A DNA stretch of 64,000 nt from Lingula anatina (taxonomy: Eukaryota > Brachiopoda > Lingulata > Lingulida > Lingulidae): the NCBI RefSeq assembly GCF_001039355.2, contig NW_019775484.1:172235-236234 (forward strand), read 5' to 3'. The position numbers and the translations under genes are program-made. This document shows positions 1 to 10,901 of the stretch, piece by piece. Below the pieces are notes generated by a model. The model was not told the DNA's origin. It ran no database searches and saw nothing but the letters and a program-made list of their open reading frames with translations. Every line of letters starts with the position of its first letter. The stretch's first letter is position 1.

Positions 1-159
1 GGGGACACCTACAGATATACTGTTAAAAAGACTAATGTGCTGATGTGCAACTTAAATACATGATCGGGAAAGATATGCCTACCTGAAATTAGGTTGAGTC
101 ACTTGCTATGAGGCTAGCGTCGAGAGAGCGTGCGCCAGCTGCGCATGGGCTGACTTCAC

Positions 160-676
160 TACCGGTTCCGGGATCGGCGCCACTACACTGCCCCCTCTTC
201 TAAATAAAGGTGGTCCTAGTCTTCAGCCTGCTGGGCACTGAGCCCAGCATGCCATGGTGCGCCCTACCCTGGCCACTTATGGCATGACCAGAGAGGGCCC
301 TGGGCAAGCCCCCACTGAGTGGCACCACTTCTCAGCAGGGGTCACTATCAAAACAACCCTACTGCCCCGTGGACTCTGTCCACATAGAGGCATCTGGCAT
401 TCCTGGTCGTGATGGCCAGCACCTCCTGCCAGGTGCAACCCCAGATGGGTGCAATCACCGCTCCTGTCCACCCCAGGTCTGCTGGGGTCCCATGCCTGTT
501 GGGCTTGCATGGGAAGTGTGGAGAGTCGGTCTCCGGCAAGACCCTACTCCTGTGCAGCTCCGCTACCGCTACTCTTCTTCCAGGGAGAGAGTCTGCGCGG
601 GACCCTACCCCAAAATAGGTGTTAGGGTAGGCCTGAATCCACTGCCGCAATGAGACTGGATCGGCGCCACTACAAG
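160..676 (-). mobile_element. GC-rich block between direct repeats, possible LTR-element fragment
   Basis: The motif GGATCGGCGCCACTACA occurs at 171-187 and again at 658-674, bracketing about 470 bases that are far richer in G+C than the flanks. On the minus strand a purine tract (AGAAGAGGGGGCAG, about 188-201) lies directly before TGTAGTGGCGCC, as a polypurine tract would before an LTR starting TG. The open frames inside have no recognisable domain. An LTR-retrotransposon end is my inference; no protein domain supports it. Confidence 0.25.
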
Positions 677-814
677 ACCTTAGAAATTATTATACATTTT
701 AGGAAAAAATCCTGCTTTGATAGATATTTGAAGTTTCTAGGAATACATATCTAAGATAATTGTAAATCAGTTAACAAACAAAAAATATTTGCAAGGATCA
801 GCAAATTTATTACA

Positions 815-1001
815 GTGCTTGAGATCATTTTATGTCAACCAAAAACTGCTAGTTAAAATTTTACCAGAAACAGTTAAAATTTTACCAGTCGTTGATTAAG
901 TCAGGGTTGAACTTTTCGCAACCTGAGCTCTGACATCTGAACTGGTAGGATCCAAACTGCTAGGTTTCTGAAAATCAATTAATAGTTAGATATGTTACTA
1001 G
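815..1001. repeat. dispersed repeat, copy 1
   Basis: About 185 bases starting GTGCTTGAGATCATTTTATG are repeated nearly unchanged at 19436-19613. Both copies include the doubled phrase AAAATTTTACCAG and the segment CTGAACTGGTAGGATCC. The second copy sits beside a Tc1 transposase fragment; this one does not, so the repeat may be a separate short element. Confidence 0.55.
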
Positions 1002-1307
1002 TCACACAAGATGGAAAAAAAGATATAGCTCCAATTTAGATAAATATCATGGAAAAAAATAATAAATAACTGCAATAAATTTCAAACCATTCATTAATTG
1101 AAAAGAAGTACAGCTTTAATATGACTACCTTTTATTTTTAGGTAAAAAATGACCTGAAATCTAAACCTAATAAAATGGTTAACCCACCTGGTGATAACCA
1201 CAAATGCAATCCTGCTTAAAAAGCCGCTGCTGGCCTTTGTGTCCAAGCATTGGACATTTTTCTATCTAAAAAGTAATTATGGCTTGATCAAATTTACATT
1301 GACATAT

Positions 1308-1642
1308 TGTTACGCCTTCGCGGCCGAGTGCCTTATGAAGGTACAAATAACAATGTACTTACTGGTGTCTCAGAGTCAAATAACTATCCCAAAAAGAACC
1401 AAGAGGCAAGAGCTGAGAGCCAAGAGCCGTAAAGAGACCGATTTATTTCATGTTACACCTTATATACAAGTTCAGATAGTACACGTTTACCAATCAGAAC
1501 CAACTATACAGTGAACAGTTTTACCTTTAGGTTACCAATCACGGGAGAGATTCAAACTTGCACACCGTGTAACACTTTACTTATAGAGACATCTACCGGT
1601 AGCAATATAAAATAATCTCAACTAACACACTACATCGTCACA
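1308..1642 (-). mobile_element. solo LTR of the Gypsy family also seen at 25.4 kb
   Basis: A 335-bp block begins TGTTACGCC and ends CGTCACA on the plus strand, so on the minus strand it reads TGTGACG to GGCGTAACA, the TG..CA ends of an LTR. It matches the LTR at 25424-25804, which has an extra purine-rich stretch of about 46 bp. It is flanked by ATAT at 1304-1307 and 1643-1646, a fitting 4-bp target duplication. No internal domain or polypurine tract adjoins it, so it is best read as a solo LTR left by LTR-LTR recombination. Confidence 0.75.
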
Positions 1643-2091
1643 ATATATACTGATCATATACACATTTGAGAGAACATATAATTTAGAAACTCGTGTTATT
1701 TAAGCCTATAAAACCCCAAAGTTTGCTTACTGCATGGAAGGGACAACTACAGCTTATTTCAAAATGTCAGCTCAAAATATTTTTTTAAATGGCACAAGAA
1801 GAATGTTATATCATGTTGAAAATTGTTTTGAACATGGCTTAAGTCAACCAAAATAATGATTAGGCTTACTTTACAGAAAATGCTGTAAAACTTGGATCTT
1901 GGGCCTGGTTTCACTCCAAAATCTTTCTTCCATATGCCATTTTCTGCAAATAACTTCAGACGCCACCTCCATTCTTCATTGGGCAGTGCCTCCTTTGGCA
2001 TCTAAAAGAGCATTGTAAGAAATAAAATAATAAGCAGGGATGGAAAGTTTAATGAAATTTTAAAACATTCATATATATAAACATATATTAA

Positions 2092-3137
2092 ACAAGAAAA
2101 AAAATATTGTAAATGTTTGTATACCTTTTCAACAACGGTGCCAATGTATATGGATTTACAAAGTTAGCGGAATACCTGGTAATGGGTCTTAACAGCAACA
2201 CATGTTGGATTTTGAATGCAGATCTGTGGCTTGTTGCTTACCAGAAAACACAGTGTCCTCAAATTTGTCTTTAACTGCCAGGGCCTCTCGGAACCAGTTG
2301 ACTCTTTTTGGACGGTTGACTTTTAATAGTCTTTTAATAGTTCATCTTTTGTCCTCTGCTTCAATTTTTTTGAGGTGGTGCTTGAGCTCAGCCCATAAAT
2401 TGTCCATTTGATCAAGGTCCCTTCTCTCTGGTGGCTTTTTAAACCAGTTGATATTATTGTCTTCAAATTGAATTGCTTTGCCAATCTGCTGGTATGTTAT
2501 GGGTTGTTGTCTTGCTTAAATCTGATATCCCCTCAAAAAATTCAGCCAGGCTCTGAATTACCCAGAAAACAGGGGCCTAAATAAGAAATGGTCATTTACT
2601 ATCAAGTATCACCAATTAGAAATGGCATCTATTTTTGCCTTGACAAAATATTATTGATTTATGAAAGAAATCTGCTGTCCCTTTGTTAGAATCAATTTAT
2701 CATAAATATTATCGTAGTTACCACATAGCATGGGACCAAAATACAAATAGTTGTAAATGTCAAATATCAAACAAGGTAAATGTATAGTCTGTTGTGGCCT
2801 ATTCTGTCTGTGTCTCACACCCCAAAAAAGTCTTTATACCCTCACATAGTGCAACAGTAAACTTCCCACCTTTGTTCACAATGTACTCATCTGGTTCTGT
2901 CTGTTCCTTGAATTCCTTTATCATGGTGGCCTTAGAGAGAGATTTTACCTCTTGCCAGAAGTCTTTCTGTAACTGAACAAATGTCTTAGGTTGTTAATTA
3001 CTATCTCTGTTGAACAATTTCATGAAAGTGGCATCAAAAGCTACATTGGGAACATCCAGCTCTTCTTCATAATAGCTTCTCCAAAGTGTCCTCCATGATG
3101 TTTCGCATGACATCCATTGGCAAGTATTACCCTTAAA
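2092..3137 (-). pseudogene. repeat-unit exon block, copy 1 (Tc1 remnant plus unclassified exon)
   Basis: This segment is nearly identical to 11810-12864 and related to 3790-4840 and 20395-21425. Read on the minus strand it contains an unclassified exon-like stretch (about 2800-3110, including AFDATFMKLFN and QLQKDFWQEVK-like peptides) followed by a degenerate Tc1 transposase tail (about 2340-2535). In-frame stops interrupt this copy, whereas the 12.5-12.9 kb copy is open. It ends at the 8-bp sequence CCCTTAAA, where other DNA has been inserted. I do not recognise the exon family. Confidence 0.5.
2340..2535 (-). pseudogene. Tc1/mariner transposase C-terminal remnant (family 2)
   Basis: Minus-strand translation gives FKQDNNPKHTSRLAKQFN in one frame, then NLWAELKHHLKK in another. 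These match the second catalytic-aspartate block (QDNxPxHTS) and the NLWAELK block of Tc1-like DDE transposases. A frameshift lies between them and a stop precedes DELLKDY. The same lesions recur in the copies at 4.0-4.2, 12.05-12.25 and 20.6-20.8 kb, so the element was dead before the host segment was duplicated. Only the C-terminal third is visible. Confidence 0.6.
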
Positions 3138-3143
3138 CAGTGN

Positions 3144-3474
3144 CAGGTGGCCGATGTATTTCTTACATTTTTCACTGTCCACAGTTCTCCAAAAGTCTCT
3201 TAGGCTTGCAACCAACTCGTCCTTTCTTTTGGGTTTGGTGTGTTTTCTCAAGTGGTGTTTCATCTCAGCCCAGAGCAGTTCAATGGGGTTAAGGTCAGGG
3301 CTTTCAGGGGTGTCTTCGTCCACTTAACGCCATTTTCTTGCAGAAATTCTTTGGTCAAGCGGCTTGTGTGGGTAGGGGCATTGTCTTGGAAAAAGCAGTG
3401 GCCTTCAGCAAGAGTTTCACTGAGAAATGGCAGGAGGAAGTCTTTCAAAATTCCTAGATTCACAAGGGCCTAGT
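3144..3474 (-). pseudogene. Tc1/mariner transposase fragment (family 1), copy 1
   Basis: Two minus-strand frames together carry FFQDNAPTHTSRLTKEFLQ, a VKWTKTP motif, SPDLNPIELLWAEMKHHL and an FWRTVDSEKCKKYIGHL tail. This is the standard DDE-domain order of Tc1-like transposases from the second catalytic aspartate to the C terminus. The frame changes near 3330, between the asparagine-rich block and SPDLNP. The first catalytic aspartate and the N-terminal helix-turn-helix region are missing. The copy at 19.64-20.01 kb has the same frameshift. No terminal inverted repeats were found. Confidence 0.8.
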
Positions 3475-3789
3475 TCTCACAGTCCTGGCCGATTAGATTT
3501 CATTCCTAGACTTTTTATGTACACATGTTAAATTTTAATTAATTCATCAAATTTCTACAAGTAAAGTAAATACATTTTTCACATCAATATCCACTAGTTG
3601 TAGCATCTCACCTGCCCATACATGGGTCCTTAGGTTTGTGGGTGGGGCGGGCTAATGTTGTTTCCAATATCATCTCTTATCACTTTCCGGAATTATACCA
3701 TTTGATACCATTTGAGTCCATTTCCAAGGTGCACTCATCTGAATTGAATGAGCAAATAAGATTTAAAAAAACACAATATGAAACTCAAA

Positions 3790-5023
3790 AAGCAAATTAT
3801 AGAAGAAAATATTGTAAATGTTTGTATACCTTTTCCCATGTGTATATGGATTTACAAAGTGAGTGGAATACCTGGTAATGACACTTAAACAACAACATAT
3901 GTTGGATTTTGAATGCAGATCTGTGGATTGTTGCTTACCAGAAAACACAATGTCCAAAAATTTGTCTTCAACTGCCAGTGCCTCTCAGCACCAGTTTACT
4001 CTTTTTGGAAGGTTGACTTTTAGTAGTCTTTTAATAGTTCATCTTTTGTCCTCTGCTTCAATTTTTTTGAGGTGGTGCTTGAGCTCAGCCCATAAATTGT
4101 CCATTTGATCAAGGTCTCTTCTCTCTGATGGCTTTTTGAACCAGTTGATATTATTGTCTTCAAATTGAATTGCTTTGCCAATCTGCTGGTATGTTATGGG
4201 TTGTTGTCTTGCTTAAATCTGATATCCCCTCAAAAAATTCAGTCTGGCTCTGAATTACCCAGAAAACAGGGGTCTAAATAAGAAATGGTCATTTTATATT
4301 AAGTATCACCAATTAGAAATGGCATCTATTTTTGCCTTGACAAAATATTATTGATTTATGAAAGAAATCTGCTGTCCCTTTGTTAGAATCAATTTATCAT
4401 AAATATTATCGTAGTTACCACATAGCATGGGACCAAAATACAAATAGTTGTAAATGTCAAATATCAAATAAGGTAAATGTATAGTCTGTTGTGGCCTTTT
4501 CTGTCTATGTCTCACACCCCAAAAAAGTCTTTGGAAACTTTATACCTTCACATAGTGCAACAGTAAACTTCCCACTTTTCATCACAATGTACTCATCTGG
4601 TTCCATCTGCTCCTTGAAGTCCTTTATCATGGTGGCCTTAGAGAGAGATTTTACCTCTTGCCAGAAATCTTTCTGTAACTGAACAAATGTCTTAGGTTGT
4701 TAATTACTATCTCTGTTGAACAATTTCATAAAAGTGGCATCAAAAGCTTCATTGGGAACATCCACCTCTTCTTCATAATAGCTTCTCCAAAGTGTCCTCC
4801 ATGATGTTTCACATTACATCCACTGGCAAGTATTACCAAGAAAGTAATTGTTGGAGACACCAAAAATTCTGTCTTCATTGTTGATCCAGTCCAAATCAGA
4901 AAGCACCAGAGCTACCATCTTGGTTGCCTTTTGACTGGATAACTGTCCCCAATTTCCAGTGCTGTTTGTTTTGATGTAATGTTGAACTGTAGTGTTGACT
5001 GAAAGGTTTCTGTGGATGTGCAA
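3790..5023 (-). pseudogene. repeat-unit exon block, copy 2
   Basis: Paralogue of 20395-21614, reached from the same side by a Tc1 fragment. On the minus strand the order is: a segment encoding NTTVQHYIKTNSTGNWGQL, the unclassified AFDATFMKLFN/DFWQEVKSL stretch, then the Tc1 family-2 remnant near 4036-4235. Stop codons follow CQWM and the asparagine of RDSN, so this copy is not translatable as a whole. Confidence 0.5.
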
Positions 5024-5029
5024 TGGACT

Positions 5030-5680
5030 TCAACAAATGAGTACATATACAACTGTCACTATTACATTTCAGTTTTGTTTTTCAAAGAGATCTGAGAACT
5101 TTAAATTTTCTGAAAATTTGAAATTGATTTGCAGTGATAAAAATATTTCAATTTTCAGAACTGGCAATGAGCAGGAGTGTGACCCTGTCACCATATGAAA
5201 GCAACAACACTCACAAATTAAATCAATGTCATTATTTTTATTTACAACCCTCTCAGCATAGGAAAGCAACAACACTCACAAATTAAATCAATGTCATTAT
5301 TTTTATTTACAACCCTCTCACCATATGAAAGCAAAAACACTCACAAATTATATCAATGTCATTATTCTTATTTATAATCACAAAGACAAAAACATAATAG
5401 AGGCTTGAATAAAGAATATCTCTTCTTAACTCTGCCTCCTGAAACAAGATGCCAGTCTGGATAGGAAGCGTCGAAAATGTTGAAAACGTTTAGATTTCTT
5501 TGGAGCTGGAATGAAAAATAAAATTTGCATATAATAAAAAAATGGCAAAAAGGAGTTAAACTTTAAGAGAAATATGACTTTTAGAACTTTAGCTTATAGT
5601 ATGTGGCAAACAAAATAAAAATGTATTTCTGTTTTCAACCGAAACCTAATCTTAAGAATATGATTATTGAAATATAAAAA
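5030..5680. repeat. repeat-unit spacer with short tandem duplications
   Basis: This spacer recurs at 6825-7400, 13075-13560 and, shortened, at 21640-21960. It contains two to three tandem copies of a roughly 70-bp phrase ending ACAACCCTCTCACCATATG (5190-5340). No coding potential beyond antisense frames was seen. Confidence 0.6.
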
Positions 5681-5954
5681 GAATGATACATTTTTATAAT
5701 GATAGCCAGCCTCAATATCTAGACAAAGAGGGTCCCACAAAGACAGCAAAGTACAGTAATACTGTAACTTGCAATGACAAAAATAAAATACTTGAAAGTA
5801 ATCCCTGCTTAGGATTTATCATATGGGTGCATCTTATATATATACCCACCTCCACAACCATATATAAATCCCCTTTATTTACACCTACCACCCTCACTCC
5901 CTCTCTCAGTCTCCCCCTTGCGTCTTTTTGGAAGAGGTGTGTTATCAATTAATC

Positions 5955-6058
5955 TCTATGTGGTAGTTCCTGGTGTGAATTCTATGTGGTAGTTCCTGGT
6001 GTGAATTCTATGTGGTAGTTCCTGGTGTGAATTCTATGTGGTAGTTCCTGGTGTGAAT
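5955..6058. repeat. 26-bp minisatellite, copy 1
   Basis: Four tandem units of 26 bp containing TATGTGGTAGTTCCTGGTG run into the N at 6059. Sister arrays lie at 7672-7907 and 13832-13931. Confidence 0.85.
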
Positions 6059-6059
6059 N

Positions 6060-6611
6060 TGGTAATCAGCAGAGCTGGAAATTCCCGGTCGCCCGCTCGT
6101 CAAATGCGACTAAAAATTTATTCTGACGACTAAAACTACAAAAGTCACAAGGGTTACTGGCCTAAAGTATTTGGTCTGGGCGAGTGATTTAAATTGGTCC
6201 TAAACGTATGGTTGCTCAATTAAAATGTTGAACAATTATGTGAATAAAAAAACGATCATTTCATCGTTGTTCATACCTTGTTTATACTAAAGAGAGGCAC
6301 ATGTGCTTTGACCTAAAACTTGCATATTATGACCAATCAGAGAAGATTACGTCATCCTCTGCGGGTCAGTGAAAGAAGAAGCATGTTTTAGTCGGGTAAT
6401 TCAAATATCTTAAGAAAAAAATGAGACACTTGGGAATCAATTATGACATTTTCAACATGAGTCTGACCGTCAACAGTCAACGGACTGGTCAACTTCGCCG
6501 ATCTTCAAAGCCAAAGGTGTGCGTATTCGTACGCGCTGGGGCTCCAGCCAATGCGTAAAAACAGCAAAACAACGCGTAATTACGCACTCTCATACGCTAA
6601 CGAGTTTACTG
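6060..6611. mobile_element. single-copy spacer, probable right end of a hAT-like insertion
   Basis: About 550 bases with no relative elsewhere in the window sit between the N at 6059 and the right-hand target duplication CCCTTAAA at 6612-6619. The block ends TTTACTG. It carries no transposase-like frame. Its identity as a hAT end is inferred from the 8-bp duplication. Confidence 0.4.
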
Positions 6612-8000
6612 CCCTTAAAGAAAGTAATTGATGGGGACACCAAAAATTCTGTCTTCATTGTTGATCCGGTCCAAATCTGAAAGCACCAGAGCTACCATCT
6701 TGGTTGCCTTTTGACTGGATAACTGTCCCCAATTTCCAGTGCTGTTTGTTTTGATGTAATGTTGAACTGTAGTGTTGACTGGAAGGTTTCTGTGGATGTG
6801 CAATGGACTTCAACAAATGAGTACATATACAACTGTCACTATTACATTTCAGTTTTGTTTTTCAAAGAGATCTGAGAACTTTAAATTTTCTGAAAATTTG
6901 AAATTGATTTGCAGTGAAGAAAATATTTCAATTTTCAGAACTGGCAATTAGGAGGAGTGTTACCCCTCTCACCATATGAAAGCAACAACAATCACAAATT
7001 AAATCAATGTCATTATTTTTATTTACAACCCTCTCACCATATGAAAGCAACAACACTCACAAATTAAATCAATGTCATTATTTTTATTAACAATCACAAA
7101 GACAAAAACATAATAGAGGCTTGAATGAAGAATATCTCTTCTTAACTCTGCCTCCTGAAACAAGATGCCAGTCTGGATAGGAAGCGTCGAAAATGTTGAA
7201 AACGTTTAGATTTCTTTGGAGCTGGAATGAAAAATAAAATTTGCATATAATAAAAAAATGGCAAAAAGGAGTTAAACTTTAAGAGAAATATGACATTTAG
7301 AACTTTAGCTTATGGTATGTGGCAAACAAAATAAAAATGTATTTCTGTTTTCAACCGAAACCTCATCTTAAGAATATGATTATTGAAATATAAAAAGAAT
7401 GATAAATTTTTATAATGATAGCCAGCCTCAATGTCTAGACAAAGAGGGTCCCTCAAAGACACCAAAGTACAGTAATACTGTAACTTGCAATGACAAAAAT
7501 AAAATACTTGAAAGTAATGCCTGCTTAGGATTTATCATATGGGTGCATGTTATATATATAACCACCTCCACAACCATATATAAATCCCCTTTATTTACAC
7601 CTACCACCCTCACTCCCTCTCTCAGTCTCCCCCTTGCGTCTTTTTGGAAGAGGTGTATTATCAATTAATCTCTATGTGGTAGTTCCTGGTGTGAATTCTA
7701 TGTGGTAGTTCCTGGTGTGAATTCTATGTGGTGGTGTGAATTCTATGTGGTAGTTCCTGGTGTGAATCCTATGTGGTGGTGTGAATCCTATGTGGTGGTG
7801 TGAATTCTATGTGGTAGTTCCTGGTGTGAATTCTATGTGGTGGTGTGAATCCTATGTGGTAGTTTGTGGTGTGAATTCTATGTGGTAGTTCCTGGTGTGA
7901 ATTCCCTCTAAATGATGCCATGGCAAACAATTTCTGCAATATTTAATGGCTGATGTGTTGAAGTGGAAAGATGATACGTTGGGATTTTCATTAGCACCAC
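6612..8000 (-). repeat. repeat-unit middle section, copy resumed after insertion
   Basis: Sequence from the target duplication onward is collinear with 12857-14010. It carries the open stretch NTTVQHYIKTNSTGNWGQL (minus, 6615-6803), the tandem spacer, and the 26-bp minisatellite at 7672-7907. Confidence 0.6.
7672..7907. repeat. 26-bp minisatellite, longest array
   Basis: About ten units. Full units are 26 bp; several are 19-bp variants that lack TAGTTCC, giving TATGTGGTGGTGTGAAT. The mix of long and short units differs between the three arrays in the window, a sign of replication slippage or unequal exchange. Confidence 0.85.
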
Positions 8001-8235
8001 CTGCATTTCTTTGCATTGTGAAGTGAAGTATTGTTCTAATGGATCTTGGTTATAATGGTCCGAGAGGACAAAACCAACTTCTTTACTCTGGAAAAATGAC
8101 AGGATTTTCCGATTCAGTAAAAGACTTGACTGTTATTTCAATCCTCTCCTATGTCTGAGGGATCAGCAGCATTGTTTGTTTGCCAGACTTGGAAAAACTC
8201 TGTTTCATGCTTTCAGATCTTCCATGAATTCACAT

Positions 8236-8819
8236 TTCTACTGGAACTGTCCTTCTTGTGAATCTGTATATGGTGCCAACTCTGGTTTTCTGCTGTATAG
8301 GTGTGGAGAATATCTCATTCTCTGTCTCCTCACCGGGCTGTCCACCCTCTGTCTCCTCACCAGGCTGTCCACCCTCTGTCTCTGTCTCCTCACCAGGCTG
8401 TCCACCCTCTGTCTCCTCACCANNNNNNNNNNNNNNNNNNNNNNNNNNNNNNNNNNNNNNNNNNNNNNNNNNNNNNNNNNNNNTCACCAGGCTGTCCACC
8501 CTCTGTCTCCTCACCAGGCTGTCCACCCTAGCTCTGTCTCCTCACCAGGCTGCCCACCCTCTGTCTCCTCACCAGGCTGTCCGCCCTCTGTCTCCTCACC
8601 AGGCTGTCCGCTCTCTGTCTCCTCACCAGGCTGTCCACTCTCTGTTTTTTCATCTTGCTCTCCACTCTCTGTCTCCTCACCAGGCAGTCCACCCTCTGTC
8701 TCCTCACCAGGCAGTCCACCCTCTGTCTCCTCACCAGGCTGCCCACCTTCTGTCTCCTCACCAGGCTGTCCACCCTCGGTTTTTTCATCTTGCTCTCCAC
8801 CCTCTGCAATTTGTTTCTT
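8236..8819 (-). CDS. acidic 9-residue-repeat exon of unclassified gene, copy 1 (contains gap)
   Basis: On the minus strand an acceptor (GCATACAG) at about 8820 opens a frame starting KKQIAEGGEQDEKTEGG. It runs through tandem 27-bp repeats encoding EGGQPGEET, ending PIQQKTRVGTIYRFTRR before a stop at about 8236. The repeats keep frame throughout, with a few units replaced by EGGEQDEKT or LPGEET-type variants. A 61-N gap at 8423-8483 hides part of the array. The many plus-strand open frames here are antisense shadows of the 27-bp periodicity. The product would be a very acidic, probably disordered segment. No known family was recognised, and whether the stop is the real terminus or is spliced out is not clear. 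Confidence 0.45.
8423..8483. other. assembly gap (61 N)
   Basis: Run of N inside the 27-bp coding repeat, so the array length given here is a minimum or an estimate. Confidence 0.99.
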
Positions 8820-10331
8820 CTGTATGCAGTTTCAACCTATTACATTCATTATAGTTTTAGTTCAATTAAGTCTTGTATTCACAATCATACTGCAAGCTTA
8901 AGTTTAATTATGTATATATTAAAGTTCATTTTTTCACTAACCTCATAAATGAACTTCAGTTAAATTATTTCCCCAGTTTGATATGAAAATTAAACTTTGA
9001 GATGTTTCACAAAAGACACAATGTGACAGTCAATAAAATGTATGCAACAAACATCAAACACATTACCATTAGTTGTGGTTGCATGATTGTATATGACTTA
9101 CTCTCATTTATAAACAATAAAACACCTTATGACAAATAAACATAACCTGAGATAAAGATATTATATTAGTATTGTTTTTTGACAAAATATACCTAAAATT
9201 ATAACAACGCTCCCAAGGTGTAACTTTAAACGCTCAGGTATGAGATAGCAATGATACACTGAGAGTTAGTATTAAAATTAAAAAACAAACCCAGATGTAT
9301 GCAATTTCAAGGTATAATATTTATTATAATTTCAGTTCAATGAAAAATCTTGTTTTAAAAATCATATTGCAACCTTGTATTTAATTAAACCTATATAAAA
9401 TTTATTCAACATAGAAATATGCCATTGTGAAGTAATTATTTATGTAACTCAATGTAACTATTTCTTCAGACCTTGTCTCTTTAAAATGCACTATAATTCA
9501 AATTTTTGTATAATTTCAATACTTCACAAAACAACTCATTTCATATTACAAAGAAAATATTTTAAAATACATATATCTTCTTTCTTAGGCTTAATACAAA
9601 TGAAACATATCCCATAAGACAGACAACACCAAATAATCATTTTTTAAATGAGCTTCCTTTTAATATAATCATATCAACTTGTCATCTTGTAGTTCAAAAT
9701 TTTTAACATCAATTTTCTTTGGAAACTAATATTCACTTTCCAAAACTAAAAATATACAAATTTTCTTTTGGACAATATAACTTCATAAAAGCAACACACT
9801 TAACTGCATATTAAAATTATTTTATGACATAAACTGCCATCTTAATTATACAAATATCCATGGTAAACTCAATCCATTTAAAGAACATTATATTATTGCA
9901 GTTTTGACATTATTATTCTCCTAGTCTTAAGAACAATAAATACAGCTTGAACAATGTTCTTTATGATATAAACTATCATTTATAATTGCACAAATACCCA
10001 TGTAAAAGTCACTTCATTAAAAGTACATAATCAATTATATTTCCAATTTTCCTATTTTTCTAATCATAAGAGCAATTAATATAGATTGATTAATACAAAC
10101 TGCTTTAAAAACTAATTTTATATTATACCATAACATTATATACAACATTATGTACATTTTATTCACATATTACCAAATTATTTATAGAAAAATCACCAAA
10201 TAAAGCAACACATTTAGATGAATTCACAAAAAATTAACTTTAAAAACTTCTTTAAAATATCATTTTCTTACTTAACAACATAATATTCAAATTGACAACA
10301 TAAAACCAATATTCAATCCATCTTAACATAC

Positions 10332-10379
10332 AAAGTTTTTTTTATATCCAATCTTCCAAATTCCTTTCGTCACATTTGC
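10332..10379 (-). CDS. candidate 48-bp exon of unclassified gene
   Basis: Minus strand: acceptor TTTTAG, then an open segment encoding ANVTKGIWKIGYKKNF, then donor GTATGT. It is 16 codons, phase 0 at both ends. The paralogue near 15.93-15.98 kb keeps the splice sites with one substitution near the start. Support is from splice signals and the open frame only. Confidence 0.35.
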
Positions 10380-10562
10380 CTAAAACAAAAATATAAGTAT
10401 TAATATAAATAAATCAAAATATACCATCTTTTATCACATAAGTGCTAACAATTAGATTATAAAAGCAACATACTACATATTTATTACACTCAATCCATAT
10501 AATAAATATACAAATTTCTCTCTTCAAATATAAGTTAATTAATGAAATCAACAATCTCTTAC

Positions 10563-10643
10563 CTCACAAATATAATGCAAAAAGTCCATATATTCTTCCA
10601 TTTCGTTGAAACTTATATAGCCTTTTGAATTTTCCAAAGGTGC
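10563..10643 (-). CDS. candidate 81-bp exon of unclassified gene
   Basis: Minus strand: acceptor TTTACAG, 27 open codons (APLENSKGYISFNEMEEYM followed by DFLHYICE), then the strong donor GTAAGA. In phase 0 it would join directly to the 48-bp exon downstream. The second copy (about 16150-16229) has lost one A of the run near the start, shifting the frame there, so only this copy could be functional. The protein family is not recognised. Confidence 0.4.
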
Positions 10644-10858
10644 CTGTAAACATACAATAAAATAAATCAATTATAAATACATTTTTAAATACTTACAACA
10701 TATAATCACATCTGTACCAAAATCCATTTACTAAGAAAATATTATATAAGCATATACATCTACCACAAAATATACACTACACAAATAAATATTATCTTTG
10801 CATCTAAGTCTGCCATTATGAAAAATTCTTACATTTCCACTACATAAAAAATACTCAC

Positions 10859-10901
10859 CAAATAGTTTAACAAACTTGTAATTTAACCAATCCTTTTTCC
10901 T
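10859..10901 (-). CDS. candidate 43-bp micro-exon of unclassified gene
   Basis: Minus strand: acceptor TGCATGTAG, open segment RKKDWLNYKFVKLF, donor GTGAGT. Only this frame is open and it ends in phase 1, which does not match phase 0 of the next candidate exon. Either splicing differs from my model or one of the two is not an exon. Confidence 0.25.

Larger units (their letters stand above)
3138..6611. mobile_element. inserted or misassembled block with 8-bp target duplication
   Basis: CCCTTAAA occurs at 3130-3137 and 6612-6619, and the undisturbed sequence with a single CCCTTAAA is present at 12857-12864, so this block is a clean insertion into the repeat unit. Its outer ends read CAGTG and TACTG, compatible with a hAT element (8-bp duplication). 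However, 3143 and 6059 are single Ns, and between them lies another version of the host unit. I infer that the true insertion is a hAT-like element represented by 3138-3142 and 6060-6611, with 3144-6058 possibly placed there by the assembler. Confidence 0.55.

Noticed and set aside
369-653. 94-codon open frame in the GC-rich block
   Set aside because: High G+C reduces stops in several frames at once, and no frame shows domain or splice evidence.
5683-5952. Plus-strand 89-codon frame, repeated at 7399-7668
   Set aside because: Conserved only because the DNA segment is duplicated; it crosses low-complexity TATA/CCCTC text and has no domain.
8300-8810. Regular repeat array resembling a CRISPR array
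   Set aside because: Units are directly tandem without unique spacers, in frame and in animal DNA.
8176-8901. 241-codon plus-strand open frame with SVSSPGCPP-like repeats, and several overlapping frames
   Set aside because: These are antisense or shifted readings of the 27-bp repeat, whose period keeps every frame open. The minus frame EGGQPGEET has the splice acceptor and the protein-like flanks.
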